Assembly (NCBI GenBank): GCA_026936325.1
Contig: JAPTHN010000010.1
Coordinates: forward strand, 45,885,414 to 45,949,413
Length of the DNA stretch: 64,000 bases
Source of the DNA: Platynereis dumerilii
Taxonomy: Eukaryota > Annelida > Polychaeta > Phyllodocida > Nereididae
Direction of reading: 5' to 3'
Below the pieces are notes generated by a model, which was given only the letters and a program-made list of their open reading frames with translations, made no database searches and was not told the DNA's origin. The position numbers were made by a program, and so were the translations under genes. Positions within the stretch are counted from its first letter, which is position 1. Every line of letters begins with the position of its first letter. Below, piece after piece: positions 34,301 to 46,659 of the stretch.

Positions 34301-37300
34301 AACAAGCTAATTTAAGAGACCTCAATCCTTCCAGGAGCACAATGAGATTGGTTTATATAAAGAAGACACAAATTTCCCTGTTTTCCGTGGAATGGCCCGG
34401 GTACTAACTTTTCACACGTGCTTCAAGGGGGGGTATTAATTTTTGACAACACTTCCAAGGGGGGGGGTAAGAAATTTTAACAAAGAAAAAATGTTAAAAA
34501 ACACGCATAAACTCATTTTTTACGGGCAAAAGTCCGCAAAATGACGCGAATCTGTATGCCTGGCCATGTATAACAGTATATATGTGTGTATTGCTTTGTA
34601 TGTCGAGGGGGGAGTTACTAAAAATAGCATGAAACCTAGGGGTGGGGTACTAAAAATTCGCATGAAACTCAAGGGGGGGTATCAATTTTTGACGGGAAGT
34701 TCCAGCAAAACTCCCACCCCCCCCAGTCATAAATTCTGAACGGTCCCTTAGGTATTTCTTATTCTTCATTAAAATGAAGTCATTCATACAAACAAATATG
34801 GGTGTGGATTAAATCTTTACAGGATACACAGAAAAATAACACTGGAAGGAAGTAAACAGGTCATACATAATATGTGTTTTTAATCGGTAGAACTGACACT
34901 TGTTTTACGTTCGAGTTATTGACGGAAAGTACTTATTTATCAGTTATTAATGTAAAATTCGTGAACTCCAGAAGAATGAAATCCTACATTATCGTGACTG
35001 ATTCATGTTTTTATCTGATAAATTGTACTTGAGGTCTAATGATTAGATAGGGAACCATGACACGTGTTTACACAATGTATTTTTCTGAAGTATCTGTCGA
35101 TGTCGTCATGACTGAAACCTAGCCTGATACCTAGGCTCGCAACATATGAAGAATGGGTGTGCCGATAAAGAAAATCCATATGTTCTTCTTCAGGAATGAT
35201 GTTTATTACAAACTATCCATGTACATACTGTAACATACATTCTAAGTTTATAGATAAGATAAACCTCTTCAACTTGGTGAATGTGACTTACACACTTACA
35301 AACATCACTAGTTTCATTTTGAAATGTTGTATTATTTAGTGTTATTTAGAGTGGTAATTCCTGGTGCCTAAACCAACAACTCCTTGAGTCAAAATTATTG
35401 AAAGGTTGTCGATGTGACAAATATTGGATTAGTAAGCTGTACCACTCTGGTAACCAAAGCTACCAGATGGTGATCAAATTGACCACCTTTCGGACCCTTA
35501 CTTAGTCAACATAGTCATTTTGATTATGATAGAATAGTCAAAATGATTTTCCAGGAAGTCAGTACTAAATTTGTGCAACCATTACTACCCTAAAGTAGTC
35601 ATGAACTAGTCCCAGTGACAATCCAGTGTTTAGAGTGATAGTCTTGCTAGCTGTAGTAGTGTAACGTATAGCCAGAGGATGTTTAAAGTCATGTACTTAA
35701 ACTTTTTAAAATTCTGTTTTTAACCATTAAACACTAAGGTAATTTTACTGGAAATTTTGTATTTTAAGGCTACTCCGAAGAGGAAGTTTGCCAATTTTCT
35801 TTGTTTCACAAGCAGTTACATAAGGGTCAACATTTTTGGTAAGTAAGTGAAACCACCTCTCCATTGAAACTGCATAGGGCAGATTCCACGAAAAGTGCTC
35901 TCAGAGGGTACCTTAAACTTTCCAACCCTTTTGTTATCTCTTTGTTGCTTCCTGAAGCAAGTAAACCTATACTCAGTACATCTGTGAGCTAATGAATAAA
36001 TATCTTTGAAAGAATCCTCAAATATGTAGCTTTTTGCTCTTAAAAATATATTTTTTTATCCCTCATGAGGACATTTTTGGACGACCAAACTTACTGGTGA
36101 TCAGACGTGCTTACTTTGGCACTCTGTGGAATCTGTTAAAACCAGTTCATGTGTAGGTAATGTGGCACTGTTGTTGCACTTCCTGTTTGATCAAAACAAT
36201 GTCTTGAGAAAAGCACATCGTCTCAAAAAAAGTCAAATTACTATAAATCTAATTGTTGTCATCAACATAACACCATGCAGAACTGTCTATGTAGTCATTA
36301 TTGGCTATATCTATGCAAAAGTACACCTTCAGATTTCTTTGATACTGAATTAAAGGGTTTCAAAATTGCCAGGTGAATTGGCAAAGTTTTCTGTGTTGAC
36401 ATGGTTTTGGGAGAATTTCAATCTCTTACCTTGCATTTTATCATCTACGGGGCAATATGTTTAATATGACCTCTCCAGGTATATCCCTTGCAATGAAGGT
36501 TTAGTAAGTAGATAGTCCCATGTCTATAAATGGATGTTAAAATGTCCAATTAAGATATTCTTTGGCAAAGATCGCATGTCTCTGACATATATTCTTATGT
36601 TCTGATGGTGTTTCAAGAGGCCCTGTTACAAAATAGCAGGCTGGATTATCTTGTTTAGCATTGTTTGGCATTGACTGTTTGTTATAATCACCTGTTTCGC
36701 ACCTCAGGTCAACAGACACACTTGAAATGTGATTGCCAAAGCAATAGGTTGTGTGACCATGCAGTTCAGGAAAATGTAATGATGTGTGATTGATAAAACA
36801 CATCTTGAAAATTATTTTGGAACCATTTTTAATTGTGTTGGTCAACTTGAAAAAAATTAAATATAAAAAAAGACTGCTAATGTAACTCGATTCCATCACA
36901 GGACACTGAGGTTACATTAGCAACTTTTAAATGGGAATTTTTCTGTGTTCTTGCTACTTATGCAAATTTCGAACGTGAAATTCTAAAATTTTATTGAAAA
37001 ATCTGTCTTATTTACCTATATACATCACCAAAAACATAAATGTTCAGCACTGTGCAGTAGCTGTTTTTTTATTGCTAATGTAACTGCAATTTCGCATCTG
37101 TCCATTTCATAGTGTTACATTAGCAAAATTTGTCTATATAAATTATGTTAAGGAACACATGATTTGATCTCAAATTTTTTCTGAACTGAAAGCCAGGTCT
37201 CCCAGGAGCAGGCCAGGGGTGGTACCCTGCTGGTGTTTTCATTTATATTGCAGTAGTATCAGCATAAACATATTCAGTCCTCCATCATTTAACGTTGTTA

Positions 37301-38265
37301 CATTAGCACAAGGCCATATTTTTAGTTGTTCTGATCTATCAATTCAACAGCAAATAGTGTTTTCCCATGATTTTATTTAATGGATTGACACAGTAAAAGA
37401 TTTAGATTTCAGTTTTTTGTTGTCCTGCCAGCTATCCCTAGAAAAAGCACCCTGAGAAAATCGAGAAGCTACAAATCAATTATGTCTGGCCTTATCCGTC
37501 TTTGTGCTAATGTAACTGCAGTGGTGAGTAATTTTGCTGCTTTTCGTGGAATCTGCCATAGGCCTTGTGTTTCACTTATAACTTTTGTATCAACGACTTG
37601 CTGAGAAAATTGACAGCCATTCTTTTCCTACTTGCCCCAAATATTGTCTTTTATGACCCAGGGTGTCTTCATCTCATCGAATAAAGAATTTGTGCTTCCA
37701 CGAGCAGTTTGGTTGAAGGTGTTTAGCATATATACCCAATGGAAGAACACCACACATTTCACTTACTTACAGGTGGCGCTGCAGGTCCATTCCCAGCAAC
37801 TCACTTGTGCATGTTATCAATTTCAAACAATTTAAAACAATGAGAACACAATGGATTTTCTCAAATGTTTTTTTGTTTCAAACTGACATATTTTAAGTAC
37901 ATAGACCTGTTCAGTCAAGATGTTGACAACCGTATTTTCCTGGCCAAAAAGTACTAAAATCCAAACTGTGACATACTATTTTCCTACATTCAGGTGTTTT
38001 CGAAGTATTTTACATACCTTAGATCCGAGTTGTGAACGATATCATCAATAAAGAAGAAAGCCGTGTCATAAAGAGCTCGGAGGCCTTTGTTTGATATCCG
38101 ATCGTATCCTCGCTCGGGATCTGTCACTTCATTTTCAATGTCACATTGCGGATATGAAACTGAGGCTACAGGTGAAATTAAGTTAAAATTTGATATTAGA
38201 AATAGTGTTAATATGCAGAACTTAATCATAGCCATTCCACTTTTTGATAGTTCTTGATCTGCCAA
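27766..38265 (-). CDS. PROM: Prominin (CD133 family), five-pass membrane glycoprotein
   Basis: Three coding exons (38265-38018, 31010-28757, 28356-27766) join in frame to 1030 residues. Junctions are AAG|GTATGT with TTGCAG|G, and AAAAG|GTATGA with ATCCAG|CAA. Layout: signal peptide about 1-35; membrane segments about 112-135, 163-186, 430-458, 481-506 and 776-799; the cysteine cluster CCCRCCCKGC after segment 1; two large extracellular loops (187-429 and 507-775) with paired cysteines and N-x-S/T sites; then a cytoplasmic tail. This is the prominin plan: family members occupy cholesterol-rich membrane protrusions (microvilli, cilia, photoreceptor discs). Residues 1-834 match the usual family length; the further 196-residue tail is unusually long. 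The 7-kb first intron is packed with transposons. Identity is confident; orthology to a particular vertebrate prominin cannot be judged. Confidence 0.93.
28757..31010 (-). CDS. Prominin exon 2: nearly the whole protein in one exon
   Basis: 2254 bases without interruption, from RYMEENGVDFSD to AASNEK, covering all five membrane segments and both extracellular loops (residues 83-834). The frame is fully open, with conserved membrane-segment character (GWVWDIVFGCFVACG, YWIFMIACMAIFVAGG). The frame also extends upstream into the intron, but the TTGCAG acceptor and the phase match to exon 1 place the start at 31010. Confidence 0.93.
31516..32192. mobile_element. TIR element in prominin intron 1
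   Basis: GTTTAAAGTTGAATCCCACA at the left is inverted as TGTGGGATTCAACTTTAAAG at the right, with TA on both outer sides (possible TA duplication). About 680 bp, no transposase visible. Confidence 0.7.
32633..34747. mobile_element. Harbinger-type TIR element with TTA duplication, carrying a nested element
   Basis: GGGACCGTTCAGAATTTATG and a run of G begin at 32633; the complement ends at 34747. TTA flanks both ends (32630-32632 and 34748-34750). The right arm contains repeated GGGGGGGTATTAATTTTTGAC-like words. The element is split by the insertion at about 32692-34399. It lies in prominin intron 1. Confidence 0.85.
32692..34399. mobile_element. Nested TIR element with dispersed GTAACAGAAATGATG motifs
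   Basis: GGGTCATTCCATGGAAAATA at the left is inverted as TTTTCCGTGGAATGGCCC at the right. Flanking CGGT/GGGT hints at a 4-bp duplication. Inside, GTAACAGAAATGATG or a near variant occurs about ten times on both strands (32883, 33052, 33249, 33590, 33611, 33640, 33656, 33810, 33984, 34000). No transposase frame is seen. Its ends resemble those of the element at 35878-37557. Confidence 0.7.
34748..35877. other. Prominin intron 1, no element recognised
   Basis: AT-rich intronic sequence between two TIR elements. Nothing is supported on either strand. Confidence 0.5.
35878..37557. mobile_element. TIR element with dispersed GCTAATGTAAC motifs
   Basis: GGCAGATTCCACGAAAAG at the left is exactly inverted at 37540-37557; ATAG flanks both ends (35874-35877 and 37558-37561), so a 4-bp duplication is likely. 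The 11-mer GCTAATGTAAC is present six times on both strands (36876, 36911, 37074, 37114, 37297, 37506). A 120-residue minus-strand frame (36899-36537) is open but unlike any transposase I know. It lies in prominin intron 1. Confidence 0.75.
38018..38265 (-). CDS. Prominin exon 1: signal peptide
   Basis: It starts MADQELSKSGMAMIKFC, with a hydrophobic core (ILTLFLISNFNLISPVA) and likely cleavage near residue 34-36. It ends DL + AG at an AAG|GTATGT donor in phase 2. A second in-frame Met pair at residues 11 and 13 would give a more typical signal peptide length, so the true start may be there. Non-coding exons further upstream cannot be excluded. Confidence 0.8.
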
Positions 38266-38649
38266 ATACTCCTTTCAAACAATGAATTGAAGCCTGATAA
38301 TCTCCCCCTGTCCTTGTTTGCAGCAATTTCACACAGGTATGACTCTTTCAGGTGGCAGTTATATTATCAGTTACTGTATCTAAATTGGAGAGATTTTATC
38401 TTTAATGTGGCAAGATGAACTTTGGTTTTCTGACACAGATCTCTAATCATCTCTTATCAGATTAGCAGTTTCCAATCGTAAATGACTCAAATTGCCAGAT
38501 GACACAACAAATCGTGTGACAAATTATTTTATTTCTTTGATATAGCATGTTCATTATCTTTATATCTTTCTTCATCTTAAGAAAAACAGATGAGTCATTA
38601 TCTAGGCGGTGGTGTCATCTTGATAAATTGAAATTTTCATTTGTAATTG

Positions 38650-38968
38650 GTAATGTGGAGAGTGTTGCCAGATAATGTGAAAAACTTCAATACACTAGTC
38701 CAATTTAAAAATAACATTAAGAAATTCATGTTTGTATGAAATAATAGGAAATTTTGAATAATACATTTTTATATATTGTACCATTATTTTGTTTACTATT
38801 TCTTGTTTACGTTCACTGTACCAACTTAGTTCTCTGTTGTGTGTCCTAGAAGTGATACTTGAAACTGTTTTCCAGGCTAACAAGCCCTTCAGGGTTTTTC
38901 GCCTGTAGTTATCTTGGCACCTAAAGTTTGTACTGCTTATGGTGAAATAAAAAATATAAAAAAATGCC
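38650..38968 (+). mobile_element. LINE 3' end remnant
   Basis: A frame reading WRVLPDNVKNFNTLVQFKNN, then IKKFMFV and a stop, matches the VWNSLPDNIR..TLASFKN C-terminus of CR1/L2-type LINEs. An AT-rich 3' UTR follows, ending in GGTGAAATAAAAAATATAAA. It starts about 385 bases upstream of prominin exon 1, opposite in orientation. Confidence 0.7.
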
Positions 38969-41049
38969 TTCCTTAAAGTGGACCTTAGGCCAGCAATATA
39001 TCTTATGAAGGACTGACCATCTATAGATAAAATGCTTCATTTGAGAAATTTTCATGACAATTTTGGTTCAGCATGATCAGTTTAAATCAATAAAGATAGA
39101 AAGACAGTTGACGCCAAGCAAAATGTTATCATAACCACATGACTCACTTTGTCCTATAAAATGTTGCAAAGCAGATAATTTTCCTCAACTCTGACTCAAT
39201 CATTGTGATGTTATGTTTTGAAGGAAGTCTCCAAGAAAAGTGGTATGCCTGACATTTTATGAGTTACTTACCTCTTAAATATTTCACATTCTAACGGAAA
39301 AAGGACCTTCAACGGGTTAGAATAATAGGATGATCAGCTGCTTGTCGCTATTTCATTAATTTTGAACTTGCACGCAGAATGCCGAACTTCTCACATTTTT
39401 TATCATCAAGAAGACAATGACTTCATCCCTGGCTAAATCAAATGCAAAAAATAAAATATATTAACAATACAAGCAAATTTGGCTTTAAAACTAATTTAAA
39501 ATATTCTCCTTTAAGGCTTCCTGTTCATTTTCTAGGCTTGTTCCTCTGGTTTCCAACCATCCACAAAAATGATCACCAGAAATGTAAGTTCTTAATTTAA
39601 TGCTGGGGGGCCTGTCACCTTGCGGAAGCTTTTAGCCCCGACTTACTCTACATGTGAAAGTGGGTCTCAGTTCAATCACTCCGCCCATTGTACGGTGGCA
39701 TGATTATAAATATAATCACACTTTCTCACTTCATTCTTGACAGAAAAATCTGCGCTCATAATAAAAAATATAGAAACTGAGCAAAGTTCTGTAAAGAAAT
39801 TCTGGTGTCAAAAAGTTTCCTTAACAAAGCAAGCTTGCATGTATGGATCTCTTCTATTAATTAATGTAGAGCAATATAGTGAACATATCTGAAGTTTTAG
39901 AAGTTGCTGTTTATACGAGCTAATTATAAGCATTTCAATAAAAATAAAGACTTCTGGTCAATTCCACAGTGACTTTTAACACAATTGATTTTCATGCCAT
40001 ATCACAGGCGAAATTTGATATAAAAAATAAAAAGAGGTTTGTGTGGTCATTCTATATCACTCATCTTCCTCTCAAGAGCTGAAATGTAAAATACATGTAC
40101 TTCAACATAATGGTTTTAGCTTCTGTTTGCCAGTCTTACACATGTTTGACTTCAGGGAGTGGGTCTCTGCCATCCTAATTCCAAAAAAATATAAGCAACA
40201 AAAACTATTAGAATAATAGTTGATATGCCACATCTCCTTACATTCATGTGTGCTGAATATATTAAAAACATAATTTACTCAAAAGTTACTCAAGAAAAAT
40301 TCTCAAAGACTCCGAATGTATGGTATAATGATTGTTAAATTTAATGGAAATTAGGAAGCAGCCATGACGTATCCGTGGGGGTTGGCGTTTTTAAAGAATT
40401 GAATTTTTTCCCCACCTGTCTCGAAATAAGTAAATTTTGTTTGGGGTTTATCTTTTTATTAACTGGAGTTGTTTATTTTGGACAAATATTAGCAAATGCC
40501 ACATTTTCGAAATAAAATAAATAATTATGTGAGGTTTTGAAACCTCCGAGCCTCCTTCCCCGATTATCTAATGGTCGCTCCAGTTCAGCTCTTATGAGAA
40601 AGCAAAATTAAATAGTGTGACAATGGCGAAAAATAAACTTTTCGAATCTTGTGAAGTGAGGATTCCACATTAATAGCTTCCGCAACATTGAGCAGCACCA
40701 GTACACGTAAAGTACACATGGACTGTATTTAGAATACTCGTACCAGAAGTTTGATTTTATAAGATTTCTTTTTTATTTGAGCAAATATTGGAACTTCAAT
40801 CCTATAGGAAATACCTTGAGCACGAAGTATGGTGAGAATCTGACGACTGTGACTGCATACATATGACGAAGCTCAATTAGTTCTAGGCCTATCCAGTGTC
40901 CACTCCCAAAAACAAATATATGCACTGCGAAAATTCCTCAACACTGAATTTACAAATGGGTGAAAAGTTGTAGGTATTCAAACTGTTCACTGTATCATTA
41001 AAACACCGTTTTAAACATTGTAACTTTACTGAATTATAGCTACTGTATT
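38969..41049. other. No gene seen
   Basis: Intergenic AT-rich sequence. It contains a solo transposon end (GCCCCGACTTACTC, about 39635-39648) related to the element at 25382-26273, and nothing else I can support. Confidence 0.5.
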
Positions 41050-41357
41050 AGAGCTGTATGCAGATTGGCGGTCCACTGAAAAAATTAATTTTCTTATTAT
41101 CAATTTGCAAACTGGCTTTGCCAAATCCTTGACATTTTTCTGTTGGTCTCCTAATCTTATTTGATGAAGTAGCTTAACCTAGTTAACTTAATTAGTTGTT
41201 TATTGTCACCTATGTTGCTGGATATCATATGATAAGCACTGAATGAATTGATTAACCGTAACTGACACAAACTAAACATTTTCAAGCCAGTGATATTGTA
41301 TGACCAAGTTGAAAGTAAATTTTGAAACTGTTCAGACCGCCAATCTGCAAACAGCTA
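41050..41357. mobile_element. AGAGCTGTTTGCAGA-type MITE, copy 1
   Basis: AGAGCTGTATGCAGATTGGC at the left and GCCAATCTGCAAACAGCT at the right bound about 308 bp. Further copies are at 46363-46659 and 51085-51393, with shared inner words (TTTGCAAACTGGCTTTGCC, GTTTATTGTCACCTAT). Confidence 0.85.
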
Positions 41358-42579
41358 TAATTTAGTTTTTCCCATTGCCCTTTCTGTGTTAAAAAAAGAA
41401 AAAAGAAAGACCATCCATCACAGTGATGCTATTTACACAATGGTTTCTTTATTGAATCATATATATGAACACCAATTTAGCAGTTATTCTCAAATGTTAT
41501 GAATGTCGATTGTTTGCAAAATTGCTGTTGGATTGTTTGTTCTCCAGAATGCTTTGAAACACAAGAGAGAACATCAGCTTTGAAAATTTTATTATGACAT
41601 CGCTCTGACCTCCAGAATTCCGTGTCCTAGAAAAAATTTAAAATTTTAGCTCAGTGTCTACAATTATGAAATCAGCTGGAAGAAATGTTCAATGAATCGG
41701 GATTTTATACTTTTCGAAAGATGGACAGTAAACAGGATGGCCAGTTACATTCGAGGAATGTTGAGTGCTTACGGAATTGGACCGAAATGTTCCTGTTAGG
41801 TCAGCTTTATTTTCTGTGACTCATTAGCAATTTTGTCAAGTCATGTCATATACTTTCAATGCTATCAAAACAAGCCACCAACTGAATATCAATGAGGTCA
41901 CAGGTAACATATTGACTGTTAATTTCATTGCAATGGATAGGCCCTGTTGTGAGGTCATTGATGTCCGTTAGCAGCGGAATGAAAGTATTCCTCATTCCTC
42001 AAAAGTGTTCCGATTTAAATATATCTGATTCACAATTCATTTCAAATTGTTTATCACAGATGTTGTTCAAGGTGTAGTATAATATAATAGATTTAGCAGC
42101 TAGTTTAACAGGTGGATTCCAATGTATTTACTGATTTTCCTTATGAAACGAATCATTCCATTTCTAGACACTCTGCAGTGAGCCAGCTCTTTCAAGTTAT
42201 GACAACTGAAAAATCTGGGATTTTGTGTTTAAAAAAAGGAAAGAAAAATAGGGAAGAGAGACATTTTAATAAGAAGACATACAAAATTTGATGAAAAGTT
42301 CAGTATATTTAAGTAATAGAACAACTTTAAGAAAATAATAGACATGATCAAACACTGCACTCCTTCGAAACGCATACTGAATATTTCTTGCATGTTTGGA
42401 GAAAAAATAAAAAAAGTATTGATTCACAATTCATTCAGCTCATCGAGATCATGTCAAATGAGTCACACGAAAAGCAACAACAAACACCCATATACAATAT
42501 TGATCGGAAATGTTCAAAATGTGATTTCAATATTTTTCACATAACAAGAGCACTTATAAATGGCAAAATATAATAATAA
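41358..42579. other. No gene seen
   Basis: AT-rich intergenic sequence without exon or clear repeat. Confidence 0.5.
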
Positions 42580-43120
42580 TGTAAATTGATATAGTGCTAA
42601 TTTCAGTAAACTTCACATCATGTGCTTGTTCAGATTAAATCACTTGTTGGAATTCTGAAAGAAAAGGGTTTTATTTTTAAAGTTTTCTGACGTCTGTGCA
42701 GTCCTCACTTTTTGCAAAATTATTCCAAAGATTTGGTGCTGCATAGGAAAATGCTCAATCTTCAAACTTGTTTTTGTTGCATATGGCCAGTTCCACTAAC
42801 AGCAGCTTGTGCTTGCTCCACAGGTTGTGTTCCTGTTGAGATATGACTTGAACCAGTTCTTGAATGTATTGTGGTGCTTGATTGCTGACTGCCTTCCATG
42901 CGGTTGTCATCAGTTTGAACTGAATTCTTGCAGAGAGTGCTGTTGTTTCCAGCTATGGTTAACACTGTCATGTTTTTTTTATCTCTCAATTAATCGAAAA
43001 TTTATAATTTCTGCACGGGTTATTTTTTAATCGAACTGCCGAGTTTTGAGCAACCTGAAGTTTATGTAAAAATTGGCTGGCTGTGCCATACAAGAGTCCA
43101 TTTCCATAGTCCAAATGAGG
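42580..43120 (-). mobile_element. LINE reverse-transcriptase C-terminal remnant
   Basis: The complement reads LDYGNGLLYGTASQFLHKLQ then VAQNSAVRL near 43110-43030, and after frame changes APQYIQELVQVISQQ and AFSYAAPNLWNNFA near 42900-42690. These match the RLDYCNSLLYG..LQ.VQNAAARLV and GERAFSYAAPKLWNSLP signatures of CR1/L2 LINEs. Several frameshifts and stops show it is old. Confidence 0.7.
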
Positions 43121-43172
43121 GGTGCTAATTTTTTAATCCATAAAATGCACTCCATTGATTATTCAATACAGC

Positions 43173-43536
43173 AAGGAAATTTGATATGCAAAAAGGGTGG
43201 ACTGCTGCAGTGTTGCACTGTGAAAATGGCATTTCGTGACTCATGATAGCTGATGAAGTGCCATCTTCTCTGAATTCAACATGGGAAACATAGAAGCTGT
43301 ATGATAAGTCATGATCAAGAGAAGGCCATTGGATTTGCCAGAACTAATTTTAGAGTAAAAATCAGATGCATATAATCCTTTCGTTTGCTTGTCACCAACA
43401 AGCGGGATTAGTTTTCTTAAATCAAACTAACTTTGAAAGGATAGGATACGATCATGACAAATCATCAGCGTGATGACACACAAAGTGCCTTTTTCACAGT
43501 GTAGCAGTCCAATCTTTTGGCATATCAAATATCCTG
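43173..43536. mobile_element. Fold-back MITE
   Basis: AAGGAAATTTGATATGCAAA and GGACTGCTGCAGTGTTGCAC at the left are inverted in the right part (TTTTTCACAGTGTAGCAGTCC, GGCATATCAAATATCC). About 360 bp. A partial relative lies near 47480-47590. Confidence 0.7.
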
Positions 43537-45572
43537 GCTGTAACATAACCTACTTGTTTTCAAGTTGATCCAGAGAGGGTCACATTTCAGAGGGGTGAAA
43601 TCTATAACAGTCTTCAGTTCAGGTAGACTTTTCTCTTTCACTTATAGATAATATCAAATGTTGGAAATTACAAGGTGTTGAATAGCTCGTATTTTATATG
43701 ATCAGGCACGGGGAATATGCACACTTTTCGACTTTTCCTGTTGACTATAGATCAACTTTTAGAATATTACAGATACATAACACAAGCATCTTACTGCTTC
43801 AGACAAACCGGTTTATTTTTAGAAATATACATACATATGGAAGTGAAAATTCATAGCAGACTGAAAAAAAGCATTAAAAGTATGTCATTTTGTGGGATGG
43901 GTGTATTTTTTGGGGAAGCTAACACCAAGAATGTGCAGGCCTTCTCAAGTGTCTTTGAACAAACACTCGACTTAAAAGCCGGCTTTTTGTATAACCTTGA
44001 GCTGAAAAAACAATTTTATGGAAGTAATTATTCCCGTTGCAGTTTTTCTGTTCATATAGCTTTATAATTTAAAGCGAAGTCACCATTTCTTTGCTGATTT
44101 GACATGTCTTCAATAGGCTGCTTCCGATTTGGCAATATATCAGCCCAATATATATACAAGTAATGTAAAAGGCCTGCACAAATCAACAACCAGTCTTTTA
44201 GATCTGAAGGTTTCCTAGAATTAGGCCTTCTAAATATGAAATTGCCCTCTGTACATAAGTTTGTGACTACGAAAAAAGAAAAAGCTATTGAACTGCATTC
44301 TGGTATAATTTTCTTTCATTAATTGTTTTTCGAAGGTTTATAAAGTCAATCAATCAAATCGTTATCACTGAATAATAGGGCTTTATGATTAGCTTCTCAG
44401 ATGTCGAAAAATTAAAAGCTGCAGTGAAGCCGGTTCTGAAAACCTGACCCATGCAGTCGGTATTTTACTGTGTACACCCAATGTTTTTTGCCAAATTCAT
44501 TAAAAAAGAGTTTTTCAATCGTAATCTTGTTTGCAGTAATATTGGAGCTCTTGATTAAAACATCTAAGTTTTTCTATGGAAGATTTTGGCTTCGCCTCGA
44601 CAAGGCAAGCAATTTCACTTCTGTGAGTGATAATATGTGTATTACTTTTAGTCCATTTATCAGATTTATAGTACTTTTAACTGTGATGACATTTTCTCAC
44701 TGTCTTACATTGCAATAACGATAAATGTTCGATCAATCATATAGCCCTAATGAATAATATGACATCATGGCCTTATATACGGTCCCAGGTCAAAAAGGTG
44801 TCTTCGTAGGTTTGTGTCATACAGTGTGGAAATGCACAAAATGATCACTTTCATCATTGTCAATATGCACTGCAATTCTACACTGACTTCATACACAGAC
44901 AACGATGAAGTTTCACATTGTATATTTTTAAAAACTTAAAGTTTCATTCTTGAATTTTCTTGTCACTATATTGTCTCTCTTAGGTACAGAGCACTTCTCA
45001 CATGTTTGTTTGACAGTCACGGAAACAAGAAAACTCTCGGCTTCCAAATACAATGGACATTGTGAGATGTTTGGAGAACCGTTATCTTCGACATTTCTTC
45101 AGTGGTATTCTCGTCAAAAGCAAATTTAAGATGTTTGTCTTAAATCATTGCAGTCACTATACATACGAAGAAGATATTAAGTGACTATGATCTGTTATGA
45201 AATAGGTTAACTTGTTGTCCAATAGAAAATAGGTGATTTGAGTAACATTAACGAAAGTTCCTCGATGCGAAAGCTTTTATTTTGCAAGCCCATCAGATGT
45301 TTAAAAAAGGAAAATTTTGCATTTCTCATTTTGTAAAATCTCTTTTTATTTTAGCATGTCGAATGATTATCATAAACTGTCTTACAAAATATATGTAAAT
45401 ATTCTCAATAAAGGATATTTTTCCGTCCTGGAAAATAAGGACAATCTGCATCTTTCTGCACATCATCATTCCACACTTGTATGTTCTGCATCGAGGCCAT
45501 TAGGTCGGGCTGTGCTAAACACATATTCCCGATCTCACGAGTAAGTGGCTTATATCAATGTTTATATGTATG
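43537..45572. other. No gene seen
   Basis: Open frames of up to 116 codons (for example 43717-44067) lack similarity, splice context and codon character. I treat them as chance. Confidence 0.5.
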
Positions 45573-46314
45573 TGCTGTTGAACTGTGATGTCAGAGATGA
45601 CTCTATTCTAGCATTGCAATATATGTAAATTAACTACAAGCTGTGATGTCATTTCAAACTGGGTCAGATTTCCCAGCTTCTAGCCAATGCTGATCCTCCT
45701 GAACTGAGCGTCACAGTTTCAACACAGTGTCAGAGTAAGAGTTTTATCTGGGATAGCCCCTACAACTACGTCATCACAGCTTGATAGCCAATGGGCTGAC
45801 AGTAAACTACGCATCACAGTTTAAACATTGATATATTGAAGGAAGCATTAAATTTGTGATCCCAATGATTTATCACAGCAATCACCAGTCTGATCCTACC
45901 AAAGGGCAGCTTTGTGAGCATTCACAGTAGACAACTGTCATAATCCCAACAAAGTTGTTTGATTAATCTACAAACTTGCTAACTTACAACTTTAAACTTT
46001 GATGGAAGCTGGTATAAACAGAAGGCTTTGACAATTAGTTTGTAAACACATGGCTTATGTTATGTATATTTGTTCTGGCAGCCCATTGGCTGAGAGGCTG
46101 TGATGTCAAAATTGCATGGGTTTTCCCAGACCCAGATAAAACTCTGACACTGAGTTGAAACTGTGATGCTCAGTTTTGGTGGATTCACATTGGTTAGATG
46201 CTAGCGAATCTGACCCAGTTTAAAATGACATCACAGCTTGTATTTAATTTACATATATTGCAATGCTAGAATAGAGTCATCTCTGACATCACAGTTCAAC
46301 AGCATAGAAAAGAA
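45573..46314. mobile_element. Fold-back element with highly similar long ends
   Basis: TGCTGTTGAACTGTGATGTC and the following roughly 45 bases at the left are inverted almost exactly at the right end. Pairing continues inward for about 200 bp per arm (CTAGCATTGCAATATATGTA; GTTTCAACACAGTGTCAGAG). Both arms are rich in TGATGTCA-like words. No coding sequence. Confidence 0.85.
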
Positions 46315-46362
46315 CTTGTGATTCCACGTAAATATGACAAGGACTATAAATGGTTTTTATCT

Positions 46363-46659
46363 ATAGCTGTTTGCGGATTAGCAGTCCAAACAGTTTCAAA
46401 ATTAACTTTCAACTTGGTAGTGTGATGTCACTGGCTTAAAAATGTTTTGTTTGTGTCTGTTATGGTTTTAAAATCAGTTGATTCAGTGCTTATCATATCT
46501 GGCGGCAAGGTGACAATAAACAAACTAATTAATGACTTGAAGTAATTCATGAAATAAGAAGATTAGGAGACCAACAAAAAACTGTCAATTATATGGCAAA
46601 GCCAGTCTGCAAATTGAAAATAAATTTTTCCAGGAGACCGCCAATCCGCAAAGAGCTCT
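46363..46659. mobile_element. AGAGCTGTTTGCAGA-type MITE, copy 2, inverted
   Basis: Left end ATAGCTGTTTGCGGATTAGC, right end GCCAATCCGCAAAGAGCTCT. The inner order is reversed relative to copies 1 and 3. It lies only about 50 bp from the preceding fold-back. Confidence 0.85.

Noticed and set aside
36537-36899. 120-codon minus-strand frame inside a TIR element
   Set aside because: Not similar to any transposase or host family I know. Kept only as a note under the element, not as a gene.
39955-41777. Another element with GGTCAATTCCACAGTGAC-like ends
   Set aside because: The candidate right end (GGAATTGGACC) matches over only about ten bases, and no internal motif series is visible.
43717-44067. 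116-codon forward frame
   Set aside because: No family motif, no signal peptide, no splice context; expected by chance in 64 kb.
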